From: Nymphalis io | Lineage: Eukaryota > Arthropoda > Insecta > Lepidoptera > Nymphalidae | NCBI RefSeq assembly: GCF_905147045.1 | Contig: NC_065895.1 | Span: forward strand, 2,175,001 to 2,239,000 | Length of the DNA: 64,000 nucleotides | Direction of reading: 5' to 3' | Part shown: positions 32,351 through 44,876 of the stretch, piece after piece | How positions within the stretch are numbered: position 1 is the first letter of the stretch | Layout: every line of letters starts with the position of its first letter | Made by a program: the position numbers and the translations under genes | The notes under the pieces: model-generated | Seen by the model: only the letters and a program-made list of their open reading frames with translations | Databases searched by the model: none | What the model was told of the DNA's origin: nothing

Positions 32351-35300
32351 CATTACGACATTTTAAATAAAAACTCAAGACATGACAGTACAAAAGACGT
32401 GGTCAATAAATTACAGACAACGGTGTATTTTTTATTTCGTCGCAAGTTTAAAAAATTAATTGGCCTATTTTGATAAAACTAATATGGATTTATTCTTGAC
32501 ATTCTAGTTATATGCGATGAGTAGATAGCCGAGCAATTATAATAATAACAGCTACAGTTGCTAGAAATTCACCAACTTCACAACAACAACAAAAATGCGA
32601 TAGTTTTAGAAAAAGCTATTGAATATGTTTCTCATGATTTATAAGAATGAAAGAAAGTTAGTATTTTGAAGCAATTGGTCCAAATAGGCGTTCATTCAGA
32701 AACACTTGCGGAAAAGCTAAAAAGCGAACTAACAATGGACCTCGTGTTTCGCGATTCCCTCCCACGATTGTTATCCGCTTCGATCGCAGATAATGCTGTT
32801 GTTGGCCGTTCCGATTATTAGAATCGATAAGAATATCGATAAAAATAACAATTGCAATTTATAGACATATCGATTGATCAACCTAATATTACTTTTGACA
32901 AATTTAACAACAATATTTTTAAATTAAGATATTTAATCACCAGATATGCCGGTACGTTATTGGTGGATTTGGATCATGTTTTTGTTCTTTTATGGGGTAT
33001 GAAAATACATAGGAATCATGTTTTAGGAATCAAAAATATTGAATTTAATATAGTACCTATGTTTAGTGTAGTGACAGTGTGATTTTTCATTGTAGACAAT
33101 ATATAAAAAAATCTTCCCTACGATTGTGAAGCATCGAGACCGTCGGTCACATCCCTAGGCGGTCAGCGTAAGAACTGGTCCGTATCGTGCACAAAGAGAT
33201 GCGTCGTGCCGCCACTTTCTCTCTATAACCTTTCCGGATATCTGAGATCTACTATCTGACCTCTAAAGGGCTTTAGGTCGAGTACATACGAACTTTTATT
33301 ATAGTTTGTGTTTAAATTTGTAATTTGTGAAACGTAGCTTTAGTTTGCGCTTTTAAAACTCTTCTGTGTTATATATTTAAATTTAATTTGATATTAATGC
33401 GATGAAAACGAAAGAAAACACTTTTCAATAACAGGAACGGACAAATGCTGATGTTACATTACAAAATTACGTACGTACAAAATAATTTATTATATTTTAT
33501 ACCATAATGTTTTGATATTATTATTAACATAATTATCATTATTGTATGTGATTACCCTAAATGTTTACTTTATCTTTAATCTTTACTTTAATCTTTACTT
33601 CTATGGGATTCGCTTTCTACTTGCCTCGTACCGCAAACACAAATTGCGGTAGCGCGTATGGAAAGAGTGACCCATGATAAAGGTTGCCAGTATTAAAAAA
33701 AACATTAGTGAGGAACTATTATATCTAGCACCATTGTAATATATATAGTTTAATATTTGCAATTCGATTATATCGAATATTACTCGCAAAATAGTAAAAA
33801 CTAGACTTATCTTTAAATCAAATTGTTAGCTTTGTTCGACATAAATCCAGATTCTTTTTTAAAATATATATATATTTTAAATATAACATTGACACCCCTA
33901 AGCACGACCCACAGCACAAGACCGTTCGAGATCGAGAACGAGTCGGGGAGACAACGCAAAAACATTGACATCGCCGTACGATAACGCTCGCGTGCGCGTG
34001 CGCTGTGTGATGTACGCTGATACACGTGTAAGGCTGCTTACAAACTATACTTAGATAATCAAACAAAGCTCTATAGACTTTAATTATAAACGGTGTTTAT
34101 CTCTTTCTATGAACATTTTGACCGAAATCAAATCAAATTTAATCATACTTTGTTTAAGAAGGGTTTTATAAGCATTTTTGAATCATCATTTACGGAATTA
34201 TATTACATGTAAAGCTACCACCGGTTCGGAATGTAGATTATACTGAGGAGAACCGGCAAAAAAATCAGTAGTTATTTGTTTTCAAACATCTTAAATACTC
34301 AGTTGCGTCAATCAAATACAAACTTATAAAAAGACAGAGCATTTCTCTAGTAATAATTCACAAAACAACATTTATACGTGAAGCCGTATATGATTTGCTC
34401 AAGTAACAGACATTAATAATAACAATATTTGTATTATTATAAATATTACACACCCGTTGGCAACCATTATAGAGAATTTGTTAAAAAGGGGGGATTATTA
34501 TATTGTTTGTTCACATCTGCCTCTGATGGTGATGTACAGACTTCGGAACAAATAAACGAATAAAAGAGATATTAAATTTTATGGTTTTTTTTTTTATAAA
34601 AGTTGCCTACGTAATCTCAAATGCTTCAAAATACGACCTCAATTTACTCGATCTAAACTTAAATTCTTATCGTCATGAAACGTGTGCAAATGATAAACCG
34701 AAATGCTCACGAGCTAAATACTAAACGTTATTTTTAGCGACCTAATATTAATTGTCTTTCAATTTAAAAATATATATCGTATATATAGCGTACGTAAAAT
34801 TAATTTAAAATATCAATAAACAAAAAGAAAGAAATAAGAGAATAACCAAAAAGATTATTTTGGGTTTGTATGATTTTATTTTCGTTTTAATTCAATTTGA
34901 CTATCGCCATTTAGACAATGCCATTTTAGACATTTTTTTTTATTTTAGCATATCGAAACTTTGCGTCATCTAATTAAATTAACGTAATGCAGTCACCAGA
35001 GGGCCTAAAGTAAAGGAGCGCAAGGTCGCAATCGTATTGTGCGCAAGTAATGCGCATGCGCAACCATTGTTACTGTATCAACACAGCCGGGAGCCATTAT
35101 GTTATTAATTTTTTGCCTCATAGATTCTCAAGGAAGATGTATCGGTGAGAAGATTACTCAGCGATATAATCGTTTGTTTAATTTTAATTAAAGTTTCGTT
35201 TTAATTGGTCGAATAAAAATGTATACGCTTTTTAATTTTTTACCAATATCGAAAAGTACGACAAAGTATATAGCTGTTTGGTACTTATATTAGTAAGTAT

Positions 35301-35639
35301 CTATCGTCGTATAACAGTAGACATGACAACTTCTGTTTACATAAATATATAAATAACATTTTAATTTACTTTAGTTTGACAGCGGAAAATTAACATCGAC
35401 CGTTTCCGTGTAGCTTTTAATTTTAATAACTCTTAAACATTTCATTTTCTAGTTATTAATTATTCAACGTCAATCCGCAGCAAGTATAACAAATAATATC
35501 TGTCAGTACAAATCTATCAGTGCAGCGGAGACCATTTAGTAAGAAATAAGTGCATTTTTATGGTATCACTTTCGCTAGCGCTCAGACATGTTTTTTTTTT
35601 TATTTTACAAAATCACAGAATATCTACAAAATATACGTA
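32351..35639. other. No gene seen; NRF1-like site at 35051-35062
   Basis: AT-rich. The GC-richer patch 35010-35100 holds the palindrome TGCGCATGCGCA, the consensus of NRF1/erect-wing class factors found at many promoters. A patch at about 33120-33270 is unclassified. No exon is supported. Confidence 0.4.
35051..35062. promoter_or_regulatory. NRF1/Ewg-type palindrome, possible promoter site
   Basis: TGCGCATGCGCA matches the published YGCGCAYGCGCR consensus exactly, in a locally GC-richer patch. No gene start next to it could be confirmed. Confidence 0.35.
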
Positions 35640-35640
35640 T

Positions 35641-35757
35641 GTACAGTCCACCAACCCGCATTGGAGCAGCGTGATAGAATAAGCTCCAAAACCTTCTCCT
35701 CAAAAAGGGAGAAGAGGCCTTGGCCCAGCAGTGGGACATTTACAGGCTGTTACTGTA
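35641..35757 (+). mobile_element. SINE family B, 3' fragment
   Basis: ACCAACCCGCATTGGAGCAG through GACATTTACAGGCTGTTACT matches the 3' third of the family only; the 5' part is absent. Confidence 0.8.
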
Positions 35758-36328
35758 GATATGTACAGATAACACAAAAGCGAATATTGCTAGAGCTAGA
35801 TAAACAAATAAACTAAAAATATAAATAACAATAAGCAATTAAATAACTTGAGTTAAAGGTCATGTTTGTGTGTCTGTATATTTTTAAATTGTATGAATAA
35901 ATATGCGTGTAATGAGTTAGTTGTGTTGTATAATTTTTTCAATGTTGTTCGTTTATTATGATAGTATCCATTAGTTGGCTAATTGAAGGACACGATAATA
36001 TTAATGTCACTTGAACTAAATAGGGCTAGTTGCGTACGTTTGTCATAGTCGACGATCGGTAGAGATCGGGAACAATTAATGTTTTGTTAGATAATAAATA
36101 CGCGGACAGGTGAGTCTTCTGTAACTGTACTAGTAATTACAAATGTAAATATTACACATATAAATTTGAAAAGTATTTTGATGTTACTAAACTTAGTTAC
36201 ATACATGTTTTGAAATGTTTACTTAATAGGATTAAAATGATATATTAACATTTCTATTGCGTTTAGCAATAGTTAATAAGCTAATACAAAATATTACACT
36301 TACGTACCCTCGGACTTTTTGATCATAA
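35758..36328. other. No gene seen
   Basis: AT-rich; nothing recognised. Confidence 0.4.
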
Positions 36329-36604
36329 GATATTATAGTTTACAAGTTTTCGCACAAACACAGGTGCGTTATCTATTACTCACTTTCTCCCGACATAGCA
36401 AAGGCGACAAACTAACACGAACGCAGAGAGATCAGGAGCAGGCGCAATGGTTTGACATGCTTTCCGACCGTAATACCCTAACTGCTGGGATGCTAACGAG
36501 AATTTAGCGACTGAAACACCCAATAACTGTTATTAGCCCAACCTGGGATTTGTAACCCGTACTACGGCATCTGCCTCATAAGATTGCCACTGGCTCAACA
36601 AGGC
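36329..36604 (-). mobile_element. SINE family A, old diverged copy
   Basis: On the - strand it shows the head GCCTTGTTGAGCCAGTGGCA, the B-box remnant GGGTTACAAATCC, CCAGGTTGGGC, then ATTGGGTGTTTC and GTGTTTGTGCGAAAACTTGT, in the order of 31973-32337 but with many changes. Confidence 0.75.
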
Positions 36605-36996
36605 TAGCAAAAAACAAAACAATTGGCATTAAAGATAAACGAAATCGTCGAGTGCCGATGATTGATGAGAATGGTTATATCGTATCGACCGGTAATTGAC
36701 ATCGGCCATAATAGAACTACTAAGTTTATCTAATGGTGCCAGATAATTAGACGCAATAAATCATGCGAGGTTGACGCACTTGGAGGGAAGTTCTGGGCTC
36801 ATTGCAGGAAATGGATATTACGATAACGACGCGCTCAGCGTAAGCGTTCGCGATCACGCGGAGGAGTTTAATGTTAAATCTGATTCTAGTTATTGGGACG
36901 CGTTGAGAGATAAGATAATGATCAATCTCGATCGTTTAAGAAGAGCTTGGAACATGTCCGACAAATTACTAACTACGTTACAATACCGCCTTTTAG

Positions 36997-37212
36997 TATT
37001 CCACTGCTGAAGTAAGGCCTCATATCCTATTGAGGAGAAGGTTTGGAACTTAGTCCACCACGCTACTCCAATGTGTTTTGGTGGATATACATGAGGCAGA
37101 TTTTCATCCTACATATGGAGGTTTCTTTTCCATGTTTTTCCTTTGCCGGCGGTCAACAGATGAATTATAAGCTTGAAATTTCACATGTTCTCGCCGCTAG
37201 GCCATCTAAGCT
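36997..37212 (-). mobile_element. SINE family B, decayed copy
   Basis: The complement carries AGATGGCCTAGCGGCGAGAAC, TTATAATTCATCTGTTGACC, a middle region and AAGCTCC-like blocks ending GCAGTGGAATA. The B box is deleted. Confidence 0.72.
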
Positions 37213-39489
37213 CTAATAGTATATCATTAGGTATTCGAGACTTTAAGCGTTTCGAGACGACCGATCTCCGCACCGTTCATTTAGTTACGCTTTATCACAT
37301 TTCCCGTAAATCTCCTTGTGTATAAATCACGACCACGTGTGACTGCCCAAATAACCTATACTCCCACGTACCATCAAGATAATTACGTTTTACAAGCATA
37401 AAGGAAATTAATTATTTTCGAGACATCACGTTTTGCTTGATTCCCATCCTACTCACGAATTACTTTACATTATACCGCACAATGCCCCCTCTTCATCTTT
37501 CTATCTGTGTATTCATTTGACGAGTAGCCACCATCTATGGAATCGCTCCGCCGAATCGGAGAAGCATATTAAAATATTTATCAAATAAAACACATTTTTA
37601 TTCAGGAAGTTTGAAAGTAATTCAAAAGAGCAACTTGGACTCGATTCTTGAATATTTTCAAGTTTGCATAAGGCGTTATTGAGACGAGATATAAATAGGA
37701 GAAATGAGATTTTATGCATTTCTGTTGAAATTTCTGCTAAATGGACAAAGGAACGAATTTGCTTGATTGCGTGAACAATGGCACTACTTGAAACCACTGA
37801 AGTTACAATTAACTCATTAGACTAGACTTTTTTATATTTCAATAAATAAAAGTTTACACTTTTTTAAGTTTAGTACTTTCACAATATTACTTAAATATGT
37901 GCATGGTAAGTAATAATATTGAACCGTAGCGTAGCGTCGAAAACATTAAATAGTCGTATTTAGTATCGCATATCTAATTCTACATAAGATGCTATCTTTA
38001 CGATAGCCGTTACAGAACATAACTAGGGAGTCTATGACCTGTGTGAGGCTAATCTATTAGTAGTCTATCCTCGTCCATGACCCGCTATATAGGTCACTGC
38101 CGGCGTCCGCGAGGATTTTACGATTATATCTTCTCGCGAAAGCTTATTGGCAAAATTTCAAACGTCTGTAGTAAGTCTGACAATGGGGAGGCGTGAATCA
38201 CGAACGACTGGAACGAACGCATAGATCACTATGATCACATTGAATTCTTTAAAATATATTTTTAACAATAATACGACCGTCTCGAGTCTAGACGTTACGA
38301 TATGTGTTCGTTTTAGAATAACGGAAGCGGTGGCTGGCGACGGTGTTCGCCTTTTTATATTATTTTTTCGTTCATTTCCACCGGCCTTCGCATGAATGAA
38401 ATGCCGTGCGGTCAACGCTCAGGCCTCTAATTCGAGCCGCGGACGGCCAATAATAACAAATGGATTTATGGCTCATTAAGCTGTGAAAACCGGGAGAGCA
38501 TTCCGTCGGGTTCACGATAAACAACGTGTCATCGACCCTAGCTGTGAACTAAAAGAAAAGTGAAAGCCGGTGACAAATCCCCTGGCACGTGGCGGCGACG
38601 TAACACGACTCCACGAGTCCAGGAATGCGCTCCACACAGATGGCGAACTGTGGACAACAAATTATCCTGTCCCAGATACAAAGTCAATAGATACTTCTGT
38701 AATTATTAATAGAAATTATAGATAATGTATGAATATTAATGTTTACTATACGATGAGTGTTAACTTGAACGTTTACGTTTCGTTTACTATTACTATAAAT
38801 ACAAACTCTACATGAAAATTATCATGCAAGTTCAAACGCAAACATATTGTTTGAGCATGCGTTTATAAATAATAGTGTAGTTGTGTTTTGTGTGTGAAAA
38901 TTTTATTACAATATTATTCAATGGCAAAAATATAAAAAAAAACTAACGTTTTTAATTTTGTCTCCTTCCTTTTACGTACAAATTTTACTTTTTTTATAAA
39001 TGTCAAGTAAGGTTGAATGGACGTATGGGGCACACGATGGTAACTGTATCACCATCTGTTCACAGTCAATAATAATAATTATTATACCTATTCTGTATTC
39101 CATACATCCATTCGTTCATCCTATTGCTAGCCAATCTAAGATCTAATAGTAAGATAATTATGAAATTATATTTTAGTTGGAATTTCTATTAATATTTTAT
39201 TTTCATGTGTATAACTAATAATGTCGGTTAAACCAACTTAATAGGTGACCAAATTTAAGTGTAAAAGATGCAGCTAGCATTAAATAATTTATATATATAT
39301 ATATTTTAGTATATTTATAATTGATTATGAAATCTATATTCTTATGTTTCTAAACCTGTATTTGTAATTATAATGACTATAATTATGTTATCATTGTTTC
39401 TGGATTTAATTAATTATTTAATGAATTAAGACATTACGGCGAAAAATTTAAACGTATTATCGTCAATGGTCACATTTGCTAGACACTAC
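37213..39489. other. No gene seen; GC-richer island at 38290-38660
   Basis: The island 38290-38660 is markedly less AT-rich than its surroundings and is not one of the repeats here; it includes ATGGATTTATGGCTCATTAA, which looks like homeodomain-type sites. A weak family D fragment lies at about 38990-39066. Confidence 0.42.
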
Positions 39490-39712
39490 CACTATACTTG
39501 GCGGTAGGGCTTTGTGCAAGGCCACATCAGTCGGCACCGCTCACTCATCACATATTCTACCGCCAAACGTAATATATTGTTGTGTTCCAGGTTGAAGTGT
39601 GAGTGAGCCAGTGAAACTACAGGCATAAGAGACATAATATCTTAGTTCCCAGGGTTAGTGGCCAATGTTAACCATTACAATGCCAAATAGTCCTTCCGCT
39701 ATATTATAAAGA
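39490..39712 (+). repeat. Family D repeat, diverged copy
   Basis: GGCGGTAGGGCTTTGTGCAA ... GTGAGTGAGCCAGTGAAACT ... CTTAGTTCCCAGGGTTAGTG, in family order; the tail is shortened. Confidence 0.72.
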
Positions 39713-39769
39713 AAAACGATATAAATATAAATTACTTCTTAAACAGTCAATGCGCACATGCTACAGAAT

Positions 39770-39905
39770 ATAAGATGTTATATCCCTTGTGTCTGTAACA
39801 CTGGCCTACTCAAACCGGAACACAGCAATACAATGTATTACTGTTTGACTGTAAAGTAACTGATGAGTGGGTGCTACCCTCTCAGACGAACTTGCACAAA
39901 CCATT
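39770..39905 (-). repeat. Family D repeat, partial
   Basis: The complement carries GTTTGTGCAAGTTCGTCTGA, CACCCACTCATCAGTTACTT and GTGTTCCGGTTTGAGTAGGC, but lacks the 3' half. Confidence 0.68.
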
Positions 39906-40354
39906 AATTACCAAGGGTAACACTTATATTCAGGATATTTTGCAAACAAAATGTTCAAGGTTTTCAATCAATTTAGTTTTTACGTGTTTGTATGACATGC
40001 AGACTGCCTACACAGCTATACGTTTATACATTTAGAATTACACAGAACATATAACAGATTTTCAAGTTTACTTGTAAATTTATTTAGATTATTATGATCC
40101 TGAGAAAATATTTTAACGCACCTCCATTGTGGGACCGAACTAGTTCCTCGGAGCTGACATAAAACAATATATTTATTGAACACTAAACACATTAAGACTT
40201 CGACTAGAATAGGCCATTAAGCGCTCAACTTCATTCTAATGTCCGCGCCAACCGATAGCGATTATTTTATCTCAATAGTAATTATATCTCTAGATAATCC
40301 TTAACTTTTATATACGATAACTCAAAAATTAAGATAGTAATAATAAAGTTAAAT

Positions 40355-40579
40355 CCTGGGTCATTATTTACAAATGGCCATATCCTACATTAAGCAGAGC
40401 TTGTACTATGGAAACCAGACAACTGATATACTACTTTTCTTTTGTAAATACATACTTATATAGATAATTACACCCTGACTCAGGACTAATGGACATGTTG
40501 ATGATGTGTGTCCTGGGTGGGAATCTAACCTACAACCTTCGGCGTGAAAGGCAAGTGTATACCAACCACGCCAACCGGA
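40355..40579 (-). mobile_element. tRNA-derived SINE, family C
   Basis: It is the reverse complement of the element at 52542-52787. The head reads CCGGTTGGCGTGGTTGGTAT ... CTTTCACGCCGAAGGTTGTA ... GATTCCCACCC, like a tRNA with CAC (Val) anticodon position. The body ends CATTTGTAAATAATGACCCA. Confidence 0.75.
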
Positions 40580-41904
40580 TCGATAAGTAATAAGTGACTT
40601 TATCTAGTATAAATATAAAAAAATACCACTTAGGTAATACCTTCTTCAATGAAGATGTGTATTGTCTTTATAAACTTTTCTTCGACGTAATTAAAAATAT
40701 ATTTTTAAGCTTTTATTTTAAGTAAGAATGTCTAAAGTTTGATAAGTAAGGATTTTGTTTCTTTAGTAAGTAAAGTAAGAAGAGTTGAATTTATTCCTCA
40801 AATTTGTTTCTTTTGCATAAAAAATAAACTTCCAAATAAGTTCAAAACCGTTGAAAATGTCGCCTACAATGCACTCAAAAATCATGTCGAAAAACTTCTT
40901 TATTATAGTCAGAAAAAGAGTTTTTTTTCGTAGCTAATCACCCGTGCTGCGCCTGCGCAAGGTCGCGCCCACCCGGACTCAGCCCGCGTGACTCATGATA
41001 ACAAACCGTGGAAAATAAGCGACTTTAAGCTATTTTTTATTACACCTAATTGGTTACGTTAAAACGAATTTTCAGTCACGACTATTCAATTTTTTTTTAA
41101 TCAATGAACAAAGATTCTTGTGTATTACGTTATTTATATTTAAATAAAAAACTTACAAGATTTCTTTTTTATTTACCGATGACGCATATTTGTTTGCTTG
41201 AACTTTAAATATGATGATAATGATTAAAAAATATATTATAATATAATCATTTCTCAATACACATATAATATTTACTCGTATCGAAGGTTATATAAAATGA
41301 CTCATAATAAATAAATATGTAGAAAACTATACGATAAAAAAGCTGCACAGAAAATAGATAGAGATTGGCGAGAAGAGCGCTTTATTACCGTTATAACTAG
41401 AGATTGAGACTTTTGGAAGAGAAAAACGCTGTGCCAAACGCAATGGACCAGCGAATGATGATAAGCCGCACCAAGTTACATATCTATAAATATATCAATG
41501 AAAGATTAAAATACTTAACACTGGTTCTTGTATCAAGGAAGAACAGCTAGAATTTCAATTTCAATCGATTTTAACCGACTTTGCTTGATAGATATGATAT
41601 TTCAAGTAAAAAAAAATATATTGTCAAATTCCACTTCAGATACTTGATTTTTACAATATAAACCAACTACTTTCGAAAGGTCGAATCTCGATTGCTCCGG
41701 TTTCGACGGCTTATTTAAAACACTTATTTCGATATAATTAAAAGTCGAAATGAGACCAGTTTCTTTATAACACACCAGATGTAAAGTTTAAAAAGGATAT
41801 GGTCATAATTGTTACTAATTTATGTGTAAATAAAATTTTTATGACAATATCAGTAATAAAAAAGGTCAGTTTATAAACATTTTGAACGAATAAACGTACC
41901 GTAT
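40580..41904. other. No gene seen; GC-richer patch at 40940-41010
   Basis: The patch carries TGCGCCTGCGCA (40948-40959), an NRF1-like site, and CCCGCGTGACTCATGA, an AP-1-like TGACTCA. No exon was confirmed. Confidence 0.38.
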
Positions 41905-42125
41905 CTACTTGGTAGGGATTTGTGCAAGTTCATCTGTTTAGGTACACGCCCCCCCCCCCCCAAATTATTCAACCTGTGTTCCGGTTTCTTTAGCCAGTGT
42001 AATAACAGGCAAGTTATGTTACTTCTTAGTTTACAAGGTTGGTGGCACTGGTGAAGAATGGTTAATGTTTCTCACAGCACCAATATCTACGGGAGATGGT
42101 AACCGTTTTCCTTCAGGTGTCCTAT
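41905..42125 (+). repeat. Family D repeat, diverged copy with 13-C run
   Basis: TTGGTAGGGATTTGTGCAAG ... AAGGTTGGTGGCACTGGTGA ... CCTTCAGGTGTCCTA. A run of 13 C at 41949-41961 replaces part of the CACCCACTC block. Confidence 0.7.
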
Positions 42126-43252
42126 TTTAATTTTAATTTCAAAATCATAAAAAATAAAACAAATTTAAAATAAAGCAAAACATATTTCACAAGCGTTCCA
42201 ATCTCTTACAATATCAAACTTCAAAACAACTATTGTCTTACCTAAGACTTACGCTTATCTGCTAAGAATCTTAAATCTTAAATCTCTGCATGTCAACGAA
42301 TTGTGACTAACCTGTAACAAAAAAAACGTAAATTAGCGCAATCTTATACATATGCGTAGAAAACAAATGAATTGGTCCATAAATCAAAATGTATGTGGGT
42401 TGATATCGTTACCAAGTTTTAGACAATACGGGCGGTGCGCAAAAACTGCTTTAAAAGTTCATTGCCAGATAAAAAATACATAGTTATGCAAATTATATAA
42501 TAACAAATGTTGTTCTTGAGTATAATGTTTTTATAAATATAAATGTTTATATTGCATACATAAATATTAAAACGTATGTCTTCAAGAAGAATAATTCTTG
42601 TCTTTGTGGACATTATCATTGACATAGAATGTCATCAACCTGTTTATATTCAACAGATATTCATGGATGAATTTAAATGAAAATTACGTTTATTTTATTC
42701 AGTACTGGCTACCAGTCCCGGCTGTACACGAGTAGATTAAGGGTTAGGGTATATTGAAGAACAAATACACCAAATTTTTTTTGTAAAATGTCCTCGTTTA
42801 TTTTTTTGTTCTGTTCTGTGTCAATTTTATAAGTGAGTTCTACTGCCAACTAAATATTACAATTACAAATATGAATTGCAATTTTTTTATCATATTCCAT
42901 TTATGTACAAACCATTTTACTAGTACGAAACTATCATTAAGATGTCCATATGATAACATAGTCTTCCTTATCCTGATGTAATAATAATTTCTAGCGACAT
43001 TCAAATAAAACTCAAACAGCGGTAGTTGTTTGCTCACGACGAACAACGGTTACCACACTGCACCCACGCGTTCTTTGCGCAAAGGCTACTAAGGATATTT
43101 GTGGTCATAAAAACAAACATGTAAAGATTTTAGGTCCAAACTTTGGATTAAGACTAAAAAATACTTTTAAATTTACCGTTTATTATAAACGCCATTTACC
43201 GATCAGTTTTATAAGCAGGCAGCTGTTTGTTTTGCACTCAATACTTAATATA
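42126..43252. other. No gene seen
   Basis: AT-rich; no exon, repeat or RNA gene recognised. Confidence 0.4.
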
Positions 43253-44874
43253 CACTGGCCGCCAAAAAAATCGACCCACCCGTATTTTTTTACTTACAAA
43301 GTTGTTATCTTAACTATGCGACGACCTAGGTGGATTGTTTTACTTATGGGACATACATTTAACATTTTATTACCCACTTGATATTGATTTGGAAGAGTTG
43401 TAAGTGTTATTGAGGATATTTGGAATATTTTTAAAGTATTGATAAGAAAACGTTACTTTGTGCACAAAGTGCATGGTTAGTTTATTTCCAGTTCTTAACG
43501 CGGAGTCATCTCGGTTCGATGTTTATTATTGATTACGTGTATGAAACTTTGTTGAAACAATAATTTTAATAAGTTTAAACATAAAAAATGGATACTACTG
43601 AATCAGAAGCTGCTCAAGTCGTAGCTCTTATTCATGAGGGGTTAAGTCAGCGAAATGTGGCTAGAACACTAAAATTAAGTCGTTCAGCGGTGCGAAGAGT
43701 GTACAAACGCTACTTGGAGACTGGGGAGTATCGCCGGAGACCAGGATCTGGCAGGGGGCGTGTCACGAACCCGACCGATGACCGTTTTATTGGTTTGACG
43801 TCTTTAAGAAACCGACATCTTTCGGCTGTTGACGTTCAAGGTAGACTCCGAGAAAGTCGTGGAGTGTCTGTGAGTGAAAATACTGTAAGAAGAAGACTTC
43901 GAGAGCAAAACTTAACCCCTCACAAGCCAGCAACAGGACCAAAACTCACAGCATCCCGTCGACAAGCAAGACTACAATTTGCTAGGTAGCACGTCGATTG
44001 GACACTGGACCAATGGGAGACAGTATTGTTCAGTGATGAAAGCCGAATGTCTCTAGTAGGCTCTGATGGACGACGTAACGTCATGCGAAGGCCAGGAGAA
44101 CGCTACTCTCAGTGTTGCATTCGAGAAACAGTCCGATTTGTTGGAGGCTCTACAATGTTTTGGGGAGGTATTTCTTTGACGGGACGCACAGAGCTGGTTT
44201 TTTTCCGTAATCGTGCTGTTAATGCTGAAACTTACATAACGGACATTTTGGAGCCTCATGTAATGCCTTACGCTGGATATATTGGGGATAATTTCCAACT
44301 TATGCACGACAACGCACGACCTCACGTCGCTAGAATTGTTAAAAACTATCTCAGGGAAGTCGAAATTCCAGTTATGCAGTGGCCAGCCAATAGTCCGGAC
44401 TTAAACCCGATAGAGCACCTCTGGGACCAGCTAAAACGTACGGTTCGAGCACGAAATCCAATTCCAGAAACCCTGAATCAACTAGAAGCTGCCCTAACTG
44501 AAGAATGGCAACGGACCCCACAGGAAGACATTAAAAAGCTAATCAGGTCACTTAATAGGCGTATGCAGGCAGTGATTAGGTCAAGAGGAGGAAACACTCC
44601 CTATTAAAGTAAGATTTAGGCACCCAAATTTAAAAACAAACGGCATAATCGTTTTGTACACAAAAAAATAAAATTGCGTAAAATTTTGTGTTTTCGTGTT
44701 TTGTCACATATTTACCTAAAAACCTATTTTTTGCGCACTATTTCTGTTTTTGTACAATCCTACAATTGCATTTTTTCATTATCAATCTTAAAAATATAAA
44801 TATGTGGTAGTTTAAACCATACCATAGCTTTTTTACAAAAAATGTAGGTGGGTCGATTTTTTTGGAGGCCAGTG
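43253..44874 (+). mobile_element. Complete Tc1-type DNA transposon
   Basis: The 1622-bp element has terminal inverted repeats beginning CACTGGCCGCCAAAAAAATC on the left and CACTGGCCTCCAAAAAAATC on the right (read inwards), matching over about 28 bp with one difference. It sits between TA dinucleotides (43251-43252 and 44875-44876), the Tc1/mariner target duplication. It encodes one transposase (43588-44607) and has an AATAAA at 44667-44672. Ends, target site and gene are all in place, so the copy is young or well preserved. Confidence 0.96.
43588..44607 (+). pseudogene. Tc1 family transposase, open except for one TAG codon
   Basis: The enzyme cuts and rejoins Tc1 elements by binding their inverted repeats. 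The frame spans 340 codons including the stop, the usual size. Residues about 1-60 form a paired-like helix-turn-helix (GLSQRNVARTLKLSRSAVRR), followed by a basic GSGRGR linker and a second HTH-like part (NTVRRRLREQNLTPHK). The DDE catalytic triad is D150 (LFSDES), D241 (MHDNARPH) and E276 (NPIEHLWDQL), with 34 residues between the last two: DD34E, the Tc1 signature. An in-frame TAG at 43987-43989 (codon 134), between the DNA-binding and catalytic halves, interrupts it; no frameshift is seen. A sequencing error or readthrough cannot be excluded. Confidence 0.95.
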
Positions 44875-44876
44875 TA

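Noticed and set aside
36771..37010. 79-codon + strand open frame
   Set aside because: It looks partly protein-like, but it runs at its 3' end into a decayed SINE B copy and matches nothing I know; not enough for a gene call.
37513..37797. 94-codon - strand open frame
   Set aside because: It matches no family I know, lacks promoter or splice context and is AT-rich; likely chance.
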